From Propionivibrio dicarboxylicus (GTDB lineage: Bacteria; Pseudomonadota; Gammaproteobacteria; Burkholderiales; Rhodocyclaceae): DNA of 64,000 nucleotides. The translations under genes and the position numbers were made by a program. The stretch spans positions 38,155 to 102,154 of the forward strand of contig CAMDMZ010000015.1 of NCBI GenBank assembly GCA_945902805.1. Reading direction: 5' to 3'. Position 1 is the first letter of the stretch. Each line of letters begins with the position of its first letter. The notes beneath the pieces were generated by a model, which saw nothing but the letters and a program-made list of their open reading frames with translations, ran no database searches and was not told the DNA's origin. Shown here one piece after another: positions 17,700 to 27,047 of this stretch.

Positions 17700-18598
17700 G
17701 CGACTCGGGAGTTCGCCATGTGGCCTTCAAGACGCACCCAGCCTTCGCGCGTCGCGCCGACGTTCAATGCAAGGTAGGGCGCGTAGGCGGCGATCACGTC
17801 GGCGGCCTGAATATCCAGAACACCGGACAGAATAATGCGACCGCCGGGTGCGACCCGGCTAGCCAGCAGCGGCGCCAGCACGCACAACGGATTGGTCAGG
17901 ATATTGGCCACGACGACATCAAATTTCTCGTCCAGCTTAGCGCGCGAGTGCCGCAATTCGAGGGCGACGCTGTTGTTCGCCGCGTTGTCCCGCGCCGCAA
18001 TCAAGGCGTTGTCGTCAATATCTACGCCGATGACGCTACCAGCACCCAGGCGCGACGCGGCAATCGCCAGAATGCCGGAGCCACAGCCGTAATCGAGCAG
18101 CGTCTCACCGCCCGCCAACTGTTGCGTCAGCCACTCCAGGCATAGAAACGTGGTGGGATGCGAGCCCGTGCCGAACGCCAGCCCGGGGTCCAGAATCAGA
18201 TTGATCGCAGTTGGATCGGGGGCGACATGCCATGAGGGCACAATCCAGAGCCGATCATTGACCCGAATCGGATCGAACTGCGATTGCGTCAGCCGCACCC
18301 AGTCCTGCTCTTCCACCTCGTCCAGCGTGATTTCGGGCAAATCATCGATCCCCGCTGCGACGGTGGCGGCAGCGACACGACCGAGCAGGTCATCGGCCGG
18401 CTCGAACAAGGCGACGACACGGCTTTCTTCCCACAGCGGTGTGGTCGGCGACCCAGGTTCGCCAAACTGAGGTGTTTCGAGATCCGTGCCGGCGTAAGCA
18501 TCTTCGACGCTGGCACTAATCGCGCCCGCAGCGATCAACGCATCCGAGAGCGCCTCGGCGTGCGCAGCGTCCGTTTCCAGAGTCACCGAAATCCACAT
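17696..18598 (-). CDS. prmA: Ribosomal protein L11 methyltransferase PrmA
   Basis: This SAM-dependent enzyme trimethylates ribosomal protein L11. The N-terminal domain begins MWISVTLETDAAHAEALSDAL. The linker W-x-x-x-P-S-W region (RLWIVPSWH) and the SAM motif LLDYGCGSGILAIAASRLGA are intact, as is the catalytic-loop FDVVVANILTNPL. Its 300 residues match the family. It lies between accC and the DUF3426 gene, overlapping the latter. Confidence 0.95.
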   Translation of the reverse strand: MWISVTLETDAAHAEALSDALIAAGAISASVEDAYAGTDLETPQFGEPGSPTTPLWEESRVVALFEPADDLLGRVAAATVAAGIDDLPEITLDEVEEQDWVRLTQSQFDPIRVNDRLWIVPSWHVAPDPTAINLILDPGLAFGTGSHPTTFLCLEWLTQQLAGGETLLDYGCGSGILAIAASRLGAGSVIGVDIDDNALIAARDNAANNSVALELRHSRAKLDEKFDVVVANILTNPLCVLAPLLASRVAPGGRIILSGVLDIQAADVIAAYAPYLALNVGATREGWVRLEGHMANSRVA

Positions 18599-18615
18599 AC
18601 CTTTAACCTGAGCCC

Positions 18616-19977
18616 TTACTTGCGGGCAACCTCTTCGCGCGCAGCGAGTTTCTCTTCGAGGTAATGAATACTGGTGCCGCCCTTGATGAAGCGCGGGTCG
18701 AGCATCAACTCCTGATGCAACGGAATATTGGTCTTGATGCCATCGACCATCATTTCCGACAGCGCAATGCGCATGCGGCGTATTGCCTGCTCACGGGTTT
18801 CACCATAGGCGATCAGTTTGCCTATCATCGAATCATAGTTTGGCGGCACCGTATAGCCATTGTAGGCATGCGAATCAACGCGGATGCCGGGACCGCCAGG
18901 CGTATGCCATTGCGTAATTTTGCCGGGAGATGGCGTGAACTTAAAGGGGTCTTCGGCGTTGATGCGGCATTCAATCGAATGCCCTTTGAGCTCGATATCA
19001 CGCTGCTTCAGCCATAGCTTTTCGCCGGCCGCAACGCGGATTTGGGCCTGCACGATGTCGACGCCAGTCACCTGCTCGGTCACCGGATGCTCGACCTGAA
19101 CGCGAGTATTCATCTCGATGAAGAAGAACTCACCGTTTTCGTACAGAAACTCGAAGGTCCCGACGCCCCGATAATTGATGCGGCGGCATGCCTCGGCACA
19201 ACGATCGCCAACACGGGTAATGATGCGGCGGCTGATATCGGGCGCCGGAGCCTCTTCAATCACCTTTTGGTGCCGACGCTGCATCGAACAATCACGTTCG
19301 CCTAGCCAAATTGCATTTTTGTGGGCGTCAGCCAAGACCTGAATTTCCACATGGCGCGGGTTTTCGAGAAATTTTTCCAGATACACGGTGGGGTTGCCAA
19401 ATGCCGCCCCGGCTTCGCTACGCGTCATCGCGACAGCATTCAGCAACGCGGCTTCGGTGTTCACCACGCGCATGCCGCGACCACCGCCACCACCGGCGGC
19501 CTTGATAATCACCGGATAGCCGATACTGCGTGCAATTTGTACGATTTCCTTAGCATCTTCTGGTAATGCCCCTTCTGAACCAGGAACGCAGGGCACACCA
19601 GCGGCGCGCATTGCATCCTTGGCGCTGACCTTGTCGCCCATCAGGCGTATGGTTTCCGGGCGAGGGCCAATGAAGGTAAAACCAGATTTTTCGACGCGTT
19701 CGGCGAAGTCGGCATTTTCCGAGAGAAAGCCGTAACCGGGGTGGATCGCCTCGGCATCGGTGACTTCCGCCGCCGAAATGATGGCGGGAATATTCAAATA
19801 GCTCAGTGCGGAAGAAGCCGGGCCGATACAGACCGATTCGTCCGCCAATTTGACGTATTTGGCCTCGGTATCGACGGTTGAATGGACCGCCACCGTACGA
19901 ACGCCGAGTTCGCGACAGGCGCGCAAGACACGCAGCGCAATTTCACCGCGATTGGCGATAAGAACTTTACCGAACAT
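18616..19977 (-). CDS. accC: Biotin carboxylase subunit of acetyl-CoA carboxylase
   Basis: AccC carboxylates the biotin on AccB with ATP and bicarbonate, the first half of malonyl-CoA synthesis. The sequence runs [34 protein letters not shown], the ATP-grasp Gly-rich loop [14 protein letters not shown], and [19 protein letters not shown], then [16 protein letters not shown]. The ATG at 19977 gives the standard N-terminus and 453 residues with GGAG upstream; the frame stays open further upstream with no family similarity. It follows accB. Confidence 0.97.
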   Translation of the reverse strand: MFGKVLIANRGEIALRVLRACRELGVRTVAVHSTVDTEAKYVKLADESVCIGPASSALSYLNIPAIISAAEVTDAEAIHPGYGFLSENADFAERVEKSGFTFIGPRPETIRLMGDKVSAKDAMRAAGVPCVPGSEGALPEDAKEIVQIARSIGYPVIIKAAGGGGGRGMRVVNTEAALLNAVAMTRSEAGAAFGNPTVYLEKFLENPRHVEIQVLADAHKNAIWLGERDCSMQRRHQKVIEEAPAPDISRRIITRVGDRCAEACRRINYRGVGTFEFLYENGEFFFIEMNTRVQVEHPVTEQVTGVDIVQAQIRVAAGEKLWLKQRDIELKGHSIECRINAEDPFKFTPSPGKITQWHTPGGPGIRVDSHAYNGYTVPPNYDSMIGKLIAYGETREQAIRRMRIALSEMMVDGIKTNIPLHQELMLDPRFIKGGTSIHYLEEKLAAREEVARK

Positions 19978-20023
19978 GATGTCTCCAGCCGGGCAGCACG
20001 GATGTGGTGTTGATTTGCATGGA

Positions 20024-20491
20024 TCAGGCAAGGATGAACATGGGTTGCCCAAACTCGACGGGCTGGCCATTCTCGATCAGGATGGCCTTGACCGTACCGG
20101 ACGCGTCAGATTCGATTTCGTTCATCAGCTTCATGGCTTCGATGATGCACAGGCGGTCGCCGGCCTTTACCGTTTGCCCGACCTCGACGAAAGCCGCAGC
20201 ACCGGGTGAGCCAGAGCGGTAAAACGTGCCGACCATCGGCGCGGTGACTGGATGCCCATCAGGTTCGCTAGGCACCGGGGCCGCAGCAAAAGTCGGTGCT
20301 GGCGGGACGGCGCCGCTCATCATCGCGGGCGCGGAGCCTGCGGCCATCGGCATACTGACCATGTGCGTCGCCGCATTGGCAGGCAAATACTTGGCGATAC
20401 GAATCTTTTCTTCGCCTTCGCTGATTTCAAGCTCGGAAATTCCCGAGTTCTGTACCAGGTCGATCAGGGTTTTGAGCTTTCTCAGGTCCAT
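20024..20491 (-). CDS. accB: Biotin carboxyl carrier protein AccB
   Basis: AccB carries the biotin between AccC and the carboxyltransferase. [20 protein letters not shown] is the conserved N-terminus. The biotinyl domain spans about residues 80-155, with the biotin site EAMKLMNEI. The flexible Ala/Pro linker in between includes AVPPAPTF, encoded by the dispersed repeat. It is transcribed just ahead of accC, as usual. Confidence 0.97.
   Translation of the reverse strand: MDLRKLKTLIDLVQNSGISELEISEGEEKIRIAKYLPANAATHMVSMPMAAGSAPAMMSGAVPPAPTFAAAPVPSEPDGHPVTAPMVGTFYRSGSPGAAAFVEVGQTVKAGDRLCIIEAMKLMNEIESDASGTVKAILIENGQPVEFGQPMFILA
20288..20312 (+). repeat. Dispersed short repeat, copy 3 (plus form, in accB)
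   Basis: AAAAGTCGGTGCTGG and CGGGACGGCG, a consensus copy. It is antisense to accB, which reads AVPPAPTF in the linker at about residues 60-67. Confidence 0.85.
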
Positions 20492-20586
20492 GTCAGGTCT
20501 CGATCAATCACAAAGTTGTTGAGAGGGAAGGTCTCTGCAGAAAAGTGCGGTGCCGCGAAACCAACCGGTGAATCCGGTCAAAGCCA

Positions 20587-21087
20587 TTAACTCCGAGGCA
20601 GCCGTGCCAGAGCCGCTTCCAGAGCAAGTTGATAGCCTTGGGCACCCAGCCCGGCGATGACGCCGACCGCGATATCGGAAAAATAGGAGTGCTTGCGGAA
20701 AGCTTCGCGCGCATGCACGTTCGACAAATGCACTTCAATAAACGGAATGACAACGGCGGCAAACGCATCGCGTAATGCAACGCTGGTATGGGTATAGCCG
20801 GCCGGATTGATAATGATGAAACCGACGCCCGACTCACGCGCCGACTGAACGCGATCAATCAACTCACCTTCATGATTGCTTTGAAAGCTATCAAGCCGGA
20901 CGCCTGCGGCGCGGGCACGAGTTTCCATCTGCAAATGAATATCGGCCAGGGTCGTTCGGCCGTATATTTCCGGCTCGCGACTGCCCAACAGGTTCAAATT
21001 CGGGCCGTGAAGCACCAGAATTCTGGCCTCAGGAGTGGCTTTTGACTTTTTGCCAGTGGAATTATTCGCGCTATTTTGCTTCGTCAT
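20587..21087 (-). CDS. aroQ: Type II 3-dehydroquinate dehydratase
   Basis: This is the third step of the shikimate pathway. Family motifs: [20 protein letters not shown], the active-site SNHEGELID, and [16 protein letters not shown] with a catalytic His-containing VEVHLSN-type loop ([12 protein letters not shown]). I take the ATG at 21087 (MTKQNSANN, a short non-conserved extension); a TTG at 21129 is less likely. It has 166 residues. It lies between tlpA and accB in the leftward operon. Confidence 0.95.
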   Translation of the reverse strand: MTKQNSANNSTGKKSKATPEARILVLHGPNLNLLGSREPEIYGRTTLADIHLQMETRARAAGVRLDSFQSNHEGELIDRVQSARESGVGFIIINPAGYTHTSVALRDAFAAVVIPFIEVHLSNVHAREAFRKHSYFSDIAVGVIAGLGAQGYQLALEAALARLPRS

Positions 21088-21147
21088 GTATGCAAGTTTG
21101 CCGCAAATAGCTGCAACTTGTCCAGTCAACGAACTTCGTAAGATTTC

Positions 21148-21696
21148 TCACGACTTGATCAGGCCCTGCAAGCGCTGATCCAGCACGGCCTCTGAAAAAC
21201 GACCCAGCTTGGTCGAGTGCACCTCACCCTGGCGATCGAGGATGACCGTGAACGGCAAGCCCTGCATGGGATTGCCAAGACCACTAACCGCCTGCATGGT
21301 GTCCATTGACCCGAGCAACAAAGGATAGGTTACCGGAGAATCCTTCTGAAATTGCCGTACTTTATCTGGTGAATCGATGCTGATACCGACAAACTGAACA
21401 CCGTTAGACCCATACTTGTCCGACAGACGGGAAAACACGGGCATTTCTTCCTTGCAGGGTGCGCACCAGCTTGCCCAGTAGTTAATCACCAGAATCTTGC
21501 CATTCCATTGCGCCATGGCTTGCTGGCTTCCGTTGAGATCCGGCAAAGACAGCATTCGAAGTACCTTGACCGCGACCGGATCGATCACTCCCTGACCCGA
21601 CCCCGGCGGATAGGTGGCATCACCCTCACGACCACAGCCGAACGACACAACCATCGCCGCGACGAACACAATACGACCAAGAAACATGCCGTTCAT
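21148..21696 (-). CDS. TlpA/ResA-type thiol-disulfide oxidoreductase, likely lipoprotein
   Basis: A thioredoxin-fold protein exported by an N-terminal signal that ends VVSFGC, a plausible lipobox. The active site is NYWASWCAPCKEEMP (CxPC type), and the TlpA features VGISIDSPDKVRQF and GLPFTVILDRQGEV follow. It should act in the periplasm, often reducing apocytochromes or other thiols. Its ATG overlaps the stop of the upstream gene (ATGA). Confidence 0.9.
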   Translation of the reverse strand: MNGMFLGRIVFVAAMVVSFGCGREGDATYPPGSGQGVIDPVAVKVLRMLSLPDLNGSQQAMAQWNGKILVINYWASWCAPCKEEMPVFSRLSDKYGSNGVQFVGISIDSPDKVRQFQKDSPVTYPLLLGSMDTMQAVSGLGNPMQGLPFTVILDRQGEVHSTKLGRFSEAVLDQRLQGLIKS

Positions 21697-22307
21697 GATC
21701 GCGCACTTTCAATCAATGCCGCCACGGCACCAGTTTGAGCCCTCTGACGGGTGCGACCGGTGTGCGCGTTACGTGATTGGTTGCGTGCTTCGATAGCGGG
21801 ATAGATCAGCAAATGCACTGGAATTCCTTCCCAGTCCAGACGCAGGCGGGTTTCAACGGGATCATGGCCACGACGCGGGATGTCGTCGACTTCATATTGA
21901 ATACCGGAAGAAAGGAGCATGATCTCGACGTCTTTACTGCTGTCGGCAAAAACATCAAGTTCGATCGCGGCATAACGGCCGGCAGTCCCGTCAAGAACGG
22001 CGCCGGTCAGACAGGGCCGAAAATCGCGCAGATGCTCCATGACACCCAAGGCGGCCTGGCGCAATTCCTGCAAATGCTCGGCGTGCTCGTCATCTTGATA
22101 AATCGCTTGATAGTCACGCAACTCCTGCTCAACTTCCTCATTACTCGGCAGCCCATCTCCCGTTCCGGCCCCAAGCTGACGAGCAGCCTTACGCTTGGCC
22201 GCACCGTAATCCGCAATACCATCCTCGGCCATAAGGCGGGCCGCCGCGCTGGCAATATGCCGTCGCAACTGCGACGTCGGGGCTGGGTGGGGCTTGTGGC
22301 GCGGCAT
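21693..22307 (-). CDS. Conserved hypothetical protein, nucleotidyltransferase-like C-terminus
   Basis: I do not recognise a named family. The 204-residue product starts with a basic helical part (PRHKPHPAPTSQLRRHIASAAARLMAEDGI), has an acidic helical middle, and ends in a beta-rich region (YAAIELDVFADSSKDVEIMLL; RLRLDWEGIPVHLLIYP). Similar proteins accompany tlpA/aroQ/acc operons in betaproteobacteria. The ATG at 22307 is the likely start; the frame stays open further upstream but then runs under mpl. It is the first gene of the operon that continues to the SlyB-like gene. Confidence 0.7.
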   Translation of the reverse strand: MPRHKPHPAPTSQLRRHIASAAARLMAEDGIADYGAAKRKAARQLGAGTGDGLPSNEEVEQELRDYQAIYQDDEHAEHLQELRQAALGVMEHLRDFRPCLTGAVLDGTAGRYAAIELDVFADSSKDVEIMLLSSGIQYEVDDIPRRGHDPVETRLRLDWEGIPVHLLIYPAIEARNQSRNAHTGRTRQRAQTGAVAALIESARS

Positions 22308-22380
22308 ATCGATGGGGGAATCCCGGTGGTTCAAAGGGCGGCAGGTAGAATCCGATCCAATTATTTCACGGAAGTGTGAC

Positions 22381-23754
22381 ATGCACATTCACATCCTCGG
22401 CATCTGCGGCACATTCATGGGCGGCATCGCCCTGCTTGCCCGAGCAGCAGGGCATACGGTGACCGGCTGCGATGCCAATGTCTATCCGCCGATGAGCACG
22501 CAATTGACTGAGCAAGGCATCACGCTGATCGAGGGTTATGGTGCCGACCAATTGGCCCTGGAACCCGATCTATTCGTGGTCGGCAACACCATCAAGCGCG
22601 GCAATCCCTTGCTTGAGGCGGTGCTCGATCGCAACCTCGCCTATGTGTCCGGCCCGCAATGGCTGGCCGAAAATATTTTGCGCGGCCGCTGGGTGCTCGG
22701 TGTGGCCGGGACCCATGGCAAGACAACAACCACTGCCTTGCTGGCCTGGATTCTGGAAGAAGCCGGGCTGGCACCTTCTTTTCTGGTCGGCGGCGTGCCG
22801 CAGGGTTTTGGGGTTTCGGCGCGATTGACCGAATCGTCCTTCTTTGTCATCGAAGCGGACGAATACGACACGGCATTTTGTGACAAACGCTCGAAATTCA
22901 TCCACTACGCACCGCGAACCACCATCCTCAACAACCTTGAGTTTGATCACGCTGACATCTTCGCCGATCTTGCGGCGATCGAGACGCAATTCCATCATTT
23001 GGTACGCACCTTGCCAAGCAATGGGCTTATCGTCACCAATGGTGGCGAGGCAACGCTCGATCGGGTGCTTGAACGCGGTTGCTGGACACCGGTGGAACGT
23101 TTCAACACGAACGACGGTTGGCGCGCCGTGCTGAACCAGGATGAAGGATTTGCGGTGTATCTGGGCGATCGCCTACAGGGCCATGTCGCCCGGTTCGAAC
23201 TGGCGGGCGAGCACAATCGCGCCAATGCCCTGGCGGCGGTGGCGGCCGCTCGTCATGCCGGTGTCCCGATCGAGATCGGGCTGCGCGCCTTGGAAAGCTT
23301 CAGTGGCGTTAAGCGCCGCCTCGAAATTCGAGGCAAGGTGCGCGACGTTACCGTGATTGATGACTTCGCCCACCACCCGACCGCCATCCGCGTCACCGTC
23401 GCCGGCTTGCGGCAACAGATGCAGCAGATCAACACTCCCGGCCGCATCCTTGCCGTGCTCGAACCACGCTCGAATACCATGAAACTTGGCACGATGAAGG
23501 CACAACTGCCCGACTCGTTAGCGGATGCCGATCAGGTCTATTGTTTTGCCAACAATCTGGGCTGGGACCCGGCCCAAGCACTGGCCCCGCTGGGATCAAA
23601 AGCGCAGACGTTTACGGAGTTGGAGCCACTGGTTACCGCCGTTTGCTCAGAAGCGCACGCCGGCGATCAAATTCTGGTGATGAGTAACGGAGGTTTTGGC
23701 GGCGTTCACGCAAAGCTGTTGGCGGGGCTTGCCGACCAAAACGCACGAACTTAA
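22381..23754 (+). CDS. mpl: Murein peptide ligase Mpl
   Basis: This cell-wall recycling enzyme joins UDP-MurNAc to the tripeptide L-Ala-gamma-D-Glu-meso-DAP. It is Mur-ligase shaped: MHIHILGICGTFMGGIA at the N-terminus, ATP loop VAGTHGKTTTTALLAW, central FFVIEADEYDTAFCDKR and C-terminal VIDDFAHHPTAIRV. It has 457 residues. The ATG at 22381 follows GGAAG at good spacing; upstream in-frame codons lie in the divergent intergenic region. Confidence 0.95.
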   Translation: MHIHILGICGTFMGGIALLARAAGHTVTGCDANVYPPMSTQLTEQGITLIEGYGADQLALEPDLFVVGNTIKRGNPLLEAVLDRNLAYVSGPQWLAENILRGRWVLGVAGTHGKTTTTALLAWILEEAGLAPSFLVGGVPQGFGVSARLTESSFFVIEADEYDTAFCDKRSKFIHYAPRTTILNNLEFDHADIFADLAAIETQFHHLVRTLPSNGLIVTNGGEATLDRVLERGCWTPVERFNTNDGWRAVLNQDEGFAVYLGDRLQGHVARFELAGEHNRANALAAVAAARHAGVPIEIGLRALESFSGVKRRLEIRGKVRDVTVIDDFAHHPTAIRVTVAGLRQQMQQINTPGRILAVLEPRSNTMKLGTMKAQLPDSLADADQVYCFANNLGWDPAQALAPLGSKAQTFTELEPLVTAVCSEAHAGDQILVMSNGGFGGVHAKLLAGLADQNART

Positions 23755-23785
23755 CCGGATCGACTCCGGGGCAATAAAGAGACGC

Positions 23786-24028
23786 TCAGTCGCCGGTGCT
23801 TCGGCGCTGGAAGGCCGGTGATTCGTCGGACGCAAGAGTGATCGTTGCCAAGCGCATGGCAAATGGCAGCGTTGCCGTTCCGGTCCAGCCAATCGTTAAT
23901 GCCCAACCCAGCGTGATCGCTGGCGATGCGAACAGAAAACCCCACAGGGCGGCAAGAAGAAGAATAGCGAACACGCCGGTACTCCAGCGCGCCTGAATTT
24001 CCGGCATGATCCATTTGGGAAACACCAC
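23786..24028 (-). CDS. Small hypothetical membrane protein
   Basis: An 80-residue protein with two hydrophobic segments, about residues 16-33 (TGVFAILLLAALWGFLFA) and 37-53 (ITLGWALTIGWTGTATL). I do not recognise it. The start is GTG at 24028 or the next GTG at 24025, picked because AAGGAG lies 4-7 nt upstream. It is isolated between mpl (convergent) and the receptor gene. Confidence 0.6.
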   Translation of the reverse strand: MVFPKWIMPEIQARWSTGVFAILLLAALWGFLFASPAITLGWALTIGWTGTATLPFAMRLATITLASDESPAFQRRSTGD

Positions 24029-24230
24029 TATTCTCCTTACGATACCTGTCGCGACTGTGGAGCGTATTGCAGCCTTAGCTACTAAATTAACGGCACCCAA
24101 TCACGTTTCTTTACGCGCTGTTCGTCGCGATTGCATTGCAGGTTATCAGATTTCGGTTATCACTTAAGGCATACGCGGACCGAAATCCATAAAACTAGTA
24201 AGGTTTGTGGTTTGCTACGCCACAAAACGC

Positions 24231-26063
24231 TCAGAACTCAAGTTTGAGCGTTGCAAACGCGCGACGATCGAGGGTGATATTTCGCTGATACTCGATGTGG
24301 CCGCCGTTCGCGGCAAGCACATTGATCGCAATTTCGCCTTTCTGTGCTCCCCAGCGGAACGACTTGGCCAGCCGGATATCGGTCTGCTGGTAGGCGGGGA
24401 TCATGTCGGCCGGTCGCACCCAGAAGTATTGACCGTAATCTGTATGGATCACACTCAGGTCGAGATCCCATGGCAGACGCTGAAACCATGCCAGTGTGGC
24501 GAAGTGCGACGGAACGCGCTGCGGATAGAATCGATCGCTACCGGGATCGGATTTGATCCTGAGCGCGGTGTAGTTGAACAAAAGGCTGGTGTCTTTGGAG
24601 GGTTGCCAGCGGAATTGCGACTCCCAACCATGCTGGGTGTTGGGGTCCTTATTGGCAATATCCGTGCCGCTGAAACGTAGCACGCTGCGCACCTTCTCCT
24701 CGAAACCACGAAAATCAACGGTCAGTCCAAGATTGCGGAATTCGCCGATATAGCCGATTTCCGTCGTGTCGACTCGTTCCGGATAGGCTCCGCCAGTCGC
24801 CCGGATCGGCCCATAGACCGCGCGCGACTCGAACTGATTGGGTACCTTGAATGCGGAAGTAGTGGCAATCCGAACGGTCTGACCGGGAATTACCTTGAAG
24901 TTCGCCGAAAGCCGTGGTGCGGTGAATGAGCCGACGATGCTGTGGTGTTCCCAAAGCGCGCCAGCGTTGAACAACCAACGATCGCTGGCACGCCACTCGG
25001 CATTGCCGAAGAGCCGCCACAGACGATTGGCCTGGTCCGGGCTGGGGCCAAACAGATCAGCCGAGTGAATCTCCTCGCCGCGATACTCGCCGCCCCAAAT
25101 CATCCGCCAGTCGGTGCCGGGGACAAACACATGTTGCAGATCAAGGCCGGATCGACGCACCACGCCATCGGCCTTGAATAGCGGATAGAAATTGATGTAC
25201 TGCTCCTGATCGGTGAATCCACCAGCGCGCAGCTCGCTGCCCGAATCCAAGCTTCGGGTCCAGTTCAAGCGTGCGTAGGCGCTGCGCCATCGTTCATCCC
25301 TGGCCGGTGATTCCACACCCCATTCGAGACCCGAGTAGCCGCTGACCAGCGAAATCTCGTCGCGCGCCCCCGGTCGCAGATCGGCACGAAAATTGAAGGT
25401 GCTCAGGTCCTTGTCGTCATAGGTCGAGCGAAAGCCGGAATCGCGGCGGCTGGAGGTGGAAATGCGAAACGCCGCCTTGTCATCGCCCCAGCCATAACGC
25501 AGCACCCGATCGGCGATGCCACCACTGCCGCCTGCCAGCGAAATCGCCGTACCGGTGGTATCGGCCGCATGGCGGGTGGTGATGTTGATCGCCCCAAGCA
25601 CGGCGTTGGCGCCTTGCGAAGCGGCGTTGGAGCCACGCACAACTTCGATACGCTCAATTTCGTCGATATTGAGGCCGAGTAAACCGTAGGTCGGGCTACC
25701 CAGAAGCAGTCCCGAATACACCGAGCGACCGTCGATGAAAACCTGCAAATGGCGGCTGAAGGAATCGTAGCCGCCGTGATAGTTGGCAAACGGCCGCGCG
25801 CCCCCCTCGAAATAGGACACGAGGAAACCCGGTACCAGGCGCATCAACTCGGCCACCGTGCGGACACCCGACCGCCGGATCGTGTCGCGATCAATCACCG
25901 TCACCGCAGCGGGAGCCTCATCGATCGGCTGAGCCAGGCGGCTGACGGACAAGACAACAGGCAGATCACCCAGATAGTCCTGTTCCGAAACTGCTTCGCT
26001 GGCACTCGTCCCGGCAGACAAACCCAAAACACCAACGGCGGCACAAACGACAAATTTGTTCAT
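24231..26063 (-). CDS. TonB-dependent outer-membrane receptor
   Basis: A 610-residue receptor with signal peptide (MNKFVVCAAVGVLGLSAGTSAS), a plug domain (about 40-155: VTVIDRDTIRRSGVRTVAELMRLVPG; NIDEIERIEVVRGSNAASQGANAVLGAINI) and a beta-barrel ending in FATLKLEF, the usual terminal aromatic. It takes up a ligand across the outer membrane using TonB energy. Ligand not predictable: no siderophore, heme or cobalamin gene lies nearby and the barrel is short. The nearest TonB-like gene in the window is tolA, which belongs to the Tol system. Confidence 0.9.
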   Translation of the reverse strand: MNKFVVCAAVGVLGLSAGTSASEAVSEQDYLGDLPVVLSVSRLAQPIDEAPAAVTVIDRDTIRRSGVRTVAELMRLVPGFLVSYFEGGARPFANYHGGYDSFSRHLQVFIDGRSVYSGLLLGSPTYGLLGLNIDEIERIEVVRGSNAASQGANAVLGAINITTRHAADTTGTAISLAGGSGGIADRVLRYGWGDDKAAFRISTSSRRDSGFRSTYDDKDLSTFNFRADLRPGARDEISLVSGYSGLEWGVESPARDERWRSAYARLNWTRSLDSGSELRAGGFTDQEQYINFYPLFKADGVVRRSGLDLQHVFVPGTDWRMIWGGEYRGEEIHSADLFGPSPDQANRLWRLFGNAEWRASDRWLFNAGALWEHHSIVGSFTAPRLSANFKVIPGQTVRIATTSAFKVPNQFESRAVYGPIRATGGAYPERVDTTEIGYIGEFRNLGLTVDFRGFEEKVRSVLRFSGTDIANKDPNTQHGWESQFRWQPSKDTSLLFNYTALRIKSDPGSDRFYPQRVPSHFATLAWFQRLPWDLDLSVIHTDYGQYFWVRPADMIPAYQQTDIRLAKSFRWGAQKGEIAINVLAANGGHIEYQRNITLDRRAFATLKLEF

Positions 26064-26114
26064 AACCACATTCCAACCGATAAGTTGGCTTCAGTATAGG
26101 ACCAAGTCCCCGGC

Positions 26115-27026
26115 TCAGGCGCGTTTCGCCTGGCGTCGACTGACGATGGCGACACCAGCGATAACGAGTACGGTGCCCACCATCTGGGCGCCAGAAAAAC
26201 CCTCATCGAGCAAGAGCCAGGCGCTGGCGATGGTCAGCAAGGGGCCGATCATCCCGATCAACGCCGCTTCGCCGCTGCCAATATGGCGAATCGCGGCCGA
26301 TTGGGCAAACACCGGCAGCACGGTGCAGAGCAAGCCCATGGCCAGCCCGTAGCCATATACCGGCCACGGCTGCACCAGCGTGCTCAATGGCTGACTGACG
26401 AAATAATGAACAAAGATCGCGGTGGTTGAGACCAGCATCGCCAACGCCGTAAAGCGTGCGGTACCGAGGCGGGCAATCATGGCGCCACTACCGGTCAGGT
26501 AGATCGCATAGCAGATCGACGAACCGAAGACAAAGCTGGCACCAATCCAGACCGCTGTCGCATCACCGCTCAGATGTAGGTCATGAATAAAGGCGGCGGC
26601 AATGCCGAGGTAGCAAAGCACCAATGCCAGTATTTGCCGCAACGAAATTCGCTTGCCATACAGTGCCAGCCCAAACAGCAGCGTGAGCGTCGGATACGTG
26701 AATAGGATCAGGCGCTCCAATCCGGCCGAGATGTACTGCAGACCGACAAAATCAAGGATGCTGGCGCCGTAATAGCCGAGAAGGCCGAGGACGGCGAGCA
26801 TTCCCCAATCGCGCCGCGTCAAGGGCTCGGCACTACGCGACGCGCTGAAGCCCACCCAAAGGAACACCGGCAGGGCAAACGCCATGCGCAACGCGAGCAA
26901 GGTAATCGGCGCCACGCCATAGGGATAGGCGAGCTTGATCAGGATCGCTTTGAACGAAAAACCGAAGGCGGCAATGACCGCCAGAGTGATGCCAATGCGG
27001 TGCGCTGAAAAGCGGTGGCGAAGCAC
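26115..27026 (-). CDS. EamA-family (DMT) transporter
   Basis: A 303-residue integral membrane protein with ten hydrophobic segments in two EamA repeats (about 10-140 and 155-295). Repeat signatures include FGFSFKAILIKLAYPYGVAPITLLALRMAFALP and the C-terminal GMIGPLLTIASAWLLLDEGFSGAQMVGTVLVIAGV. Members export amino acids or metabolites; the substrate is unknown. Likely GTG start. It lies 21 bp after the HerA-like ATPase gene and is probably read with it. Confidence 0.88.
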   Translation of the reverse strand: MLRHRFSAHRIGITLAVIAAFGFSFKAILIKLAYPYGVAPITLLALRMAFALPVFLWVGFSASRSAEPLTRRDWGMLAVLGLLGYYGASILDFVGLQYISAGLERLILFTYPTLTLLFGLALYGKRISLRQILALVLCYLGIAAAFIHDLHLSGDATAVWIGASFVFGSSICYAIYLTGSGAMIARLGTARFTALAMLVSTTAIFVHYFVSQPLSTLVQPWPVYGYGLAMGLLCTVLPVFAQSAAIRHIGSGEAALIGMIGPLLTIASAWLLLDEGFSGAQMVGTVLVIAGVAIVSRRQAKRA

Positions 27027-27047
27027 GATTCAGCGCAGCACCGGGGC

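Noticed and set aside
23755..23769. CCGGA-TCGAC-TCCGG hairpin after mpl
   Set aside because: Five-pair stem with no T run; not enough for a terminator call.
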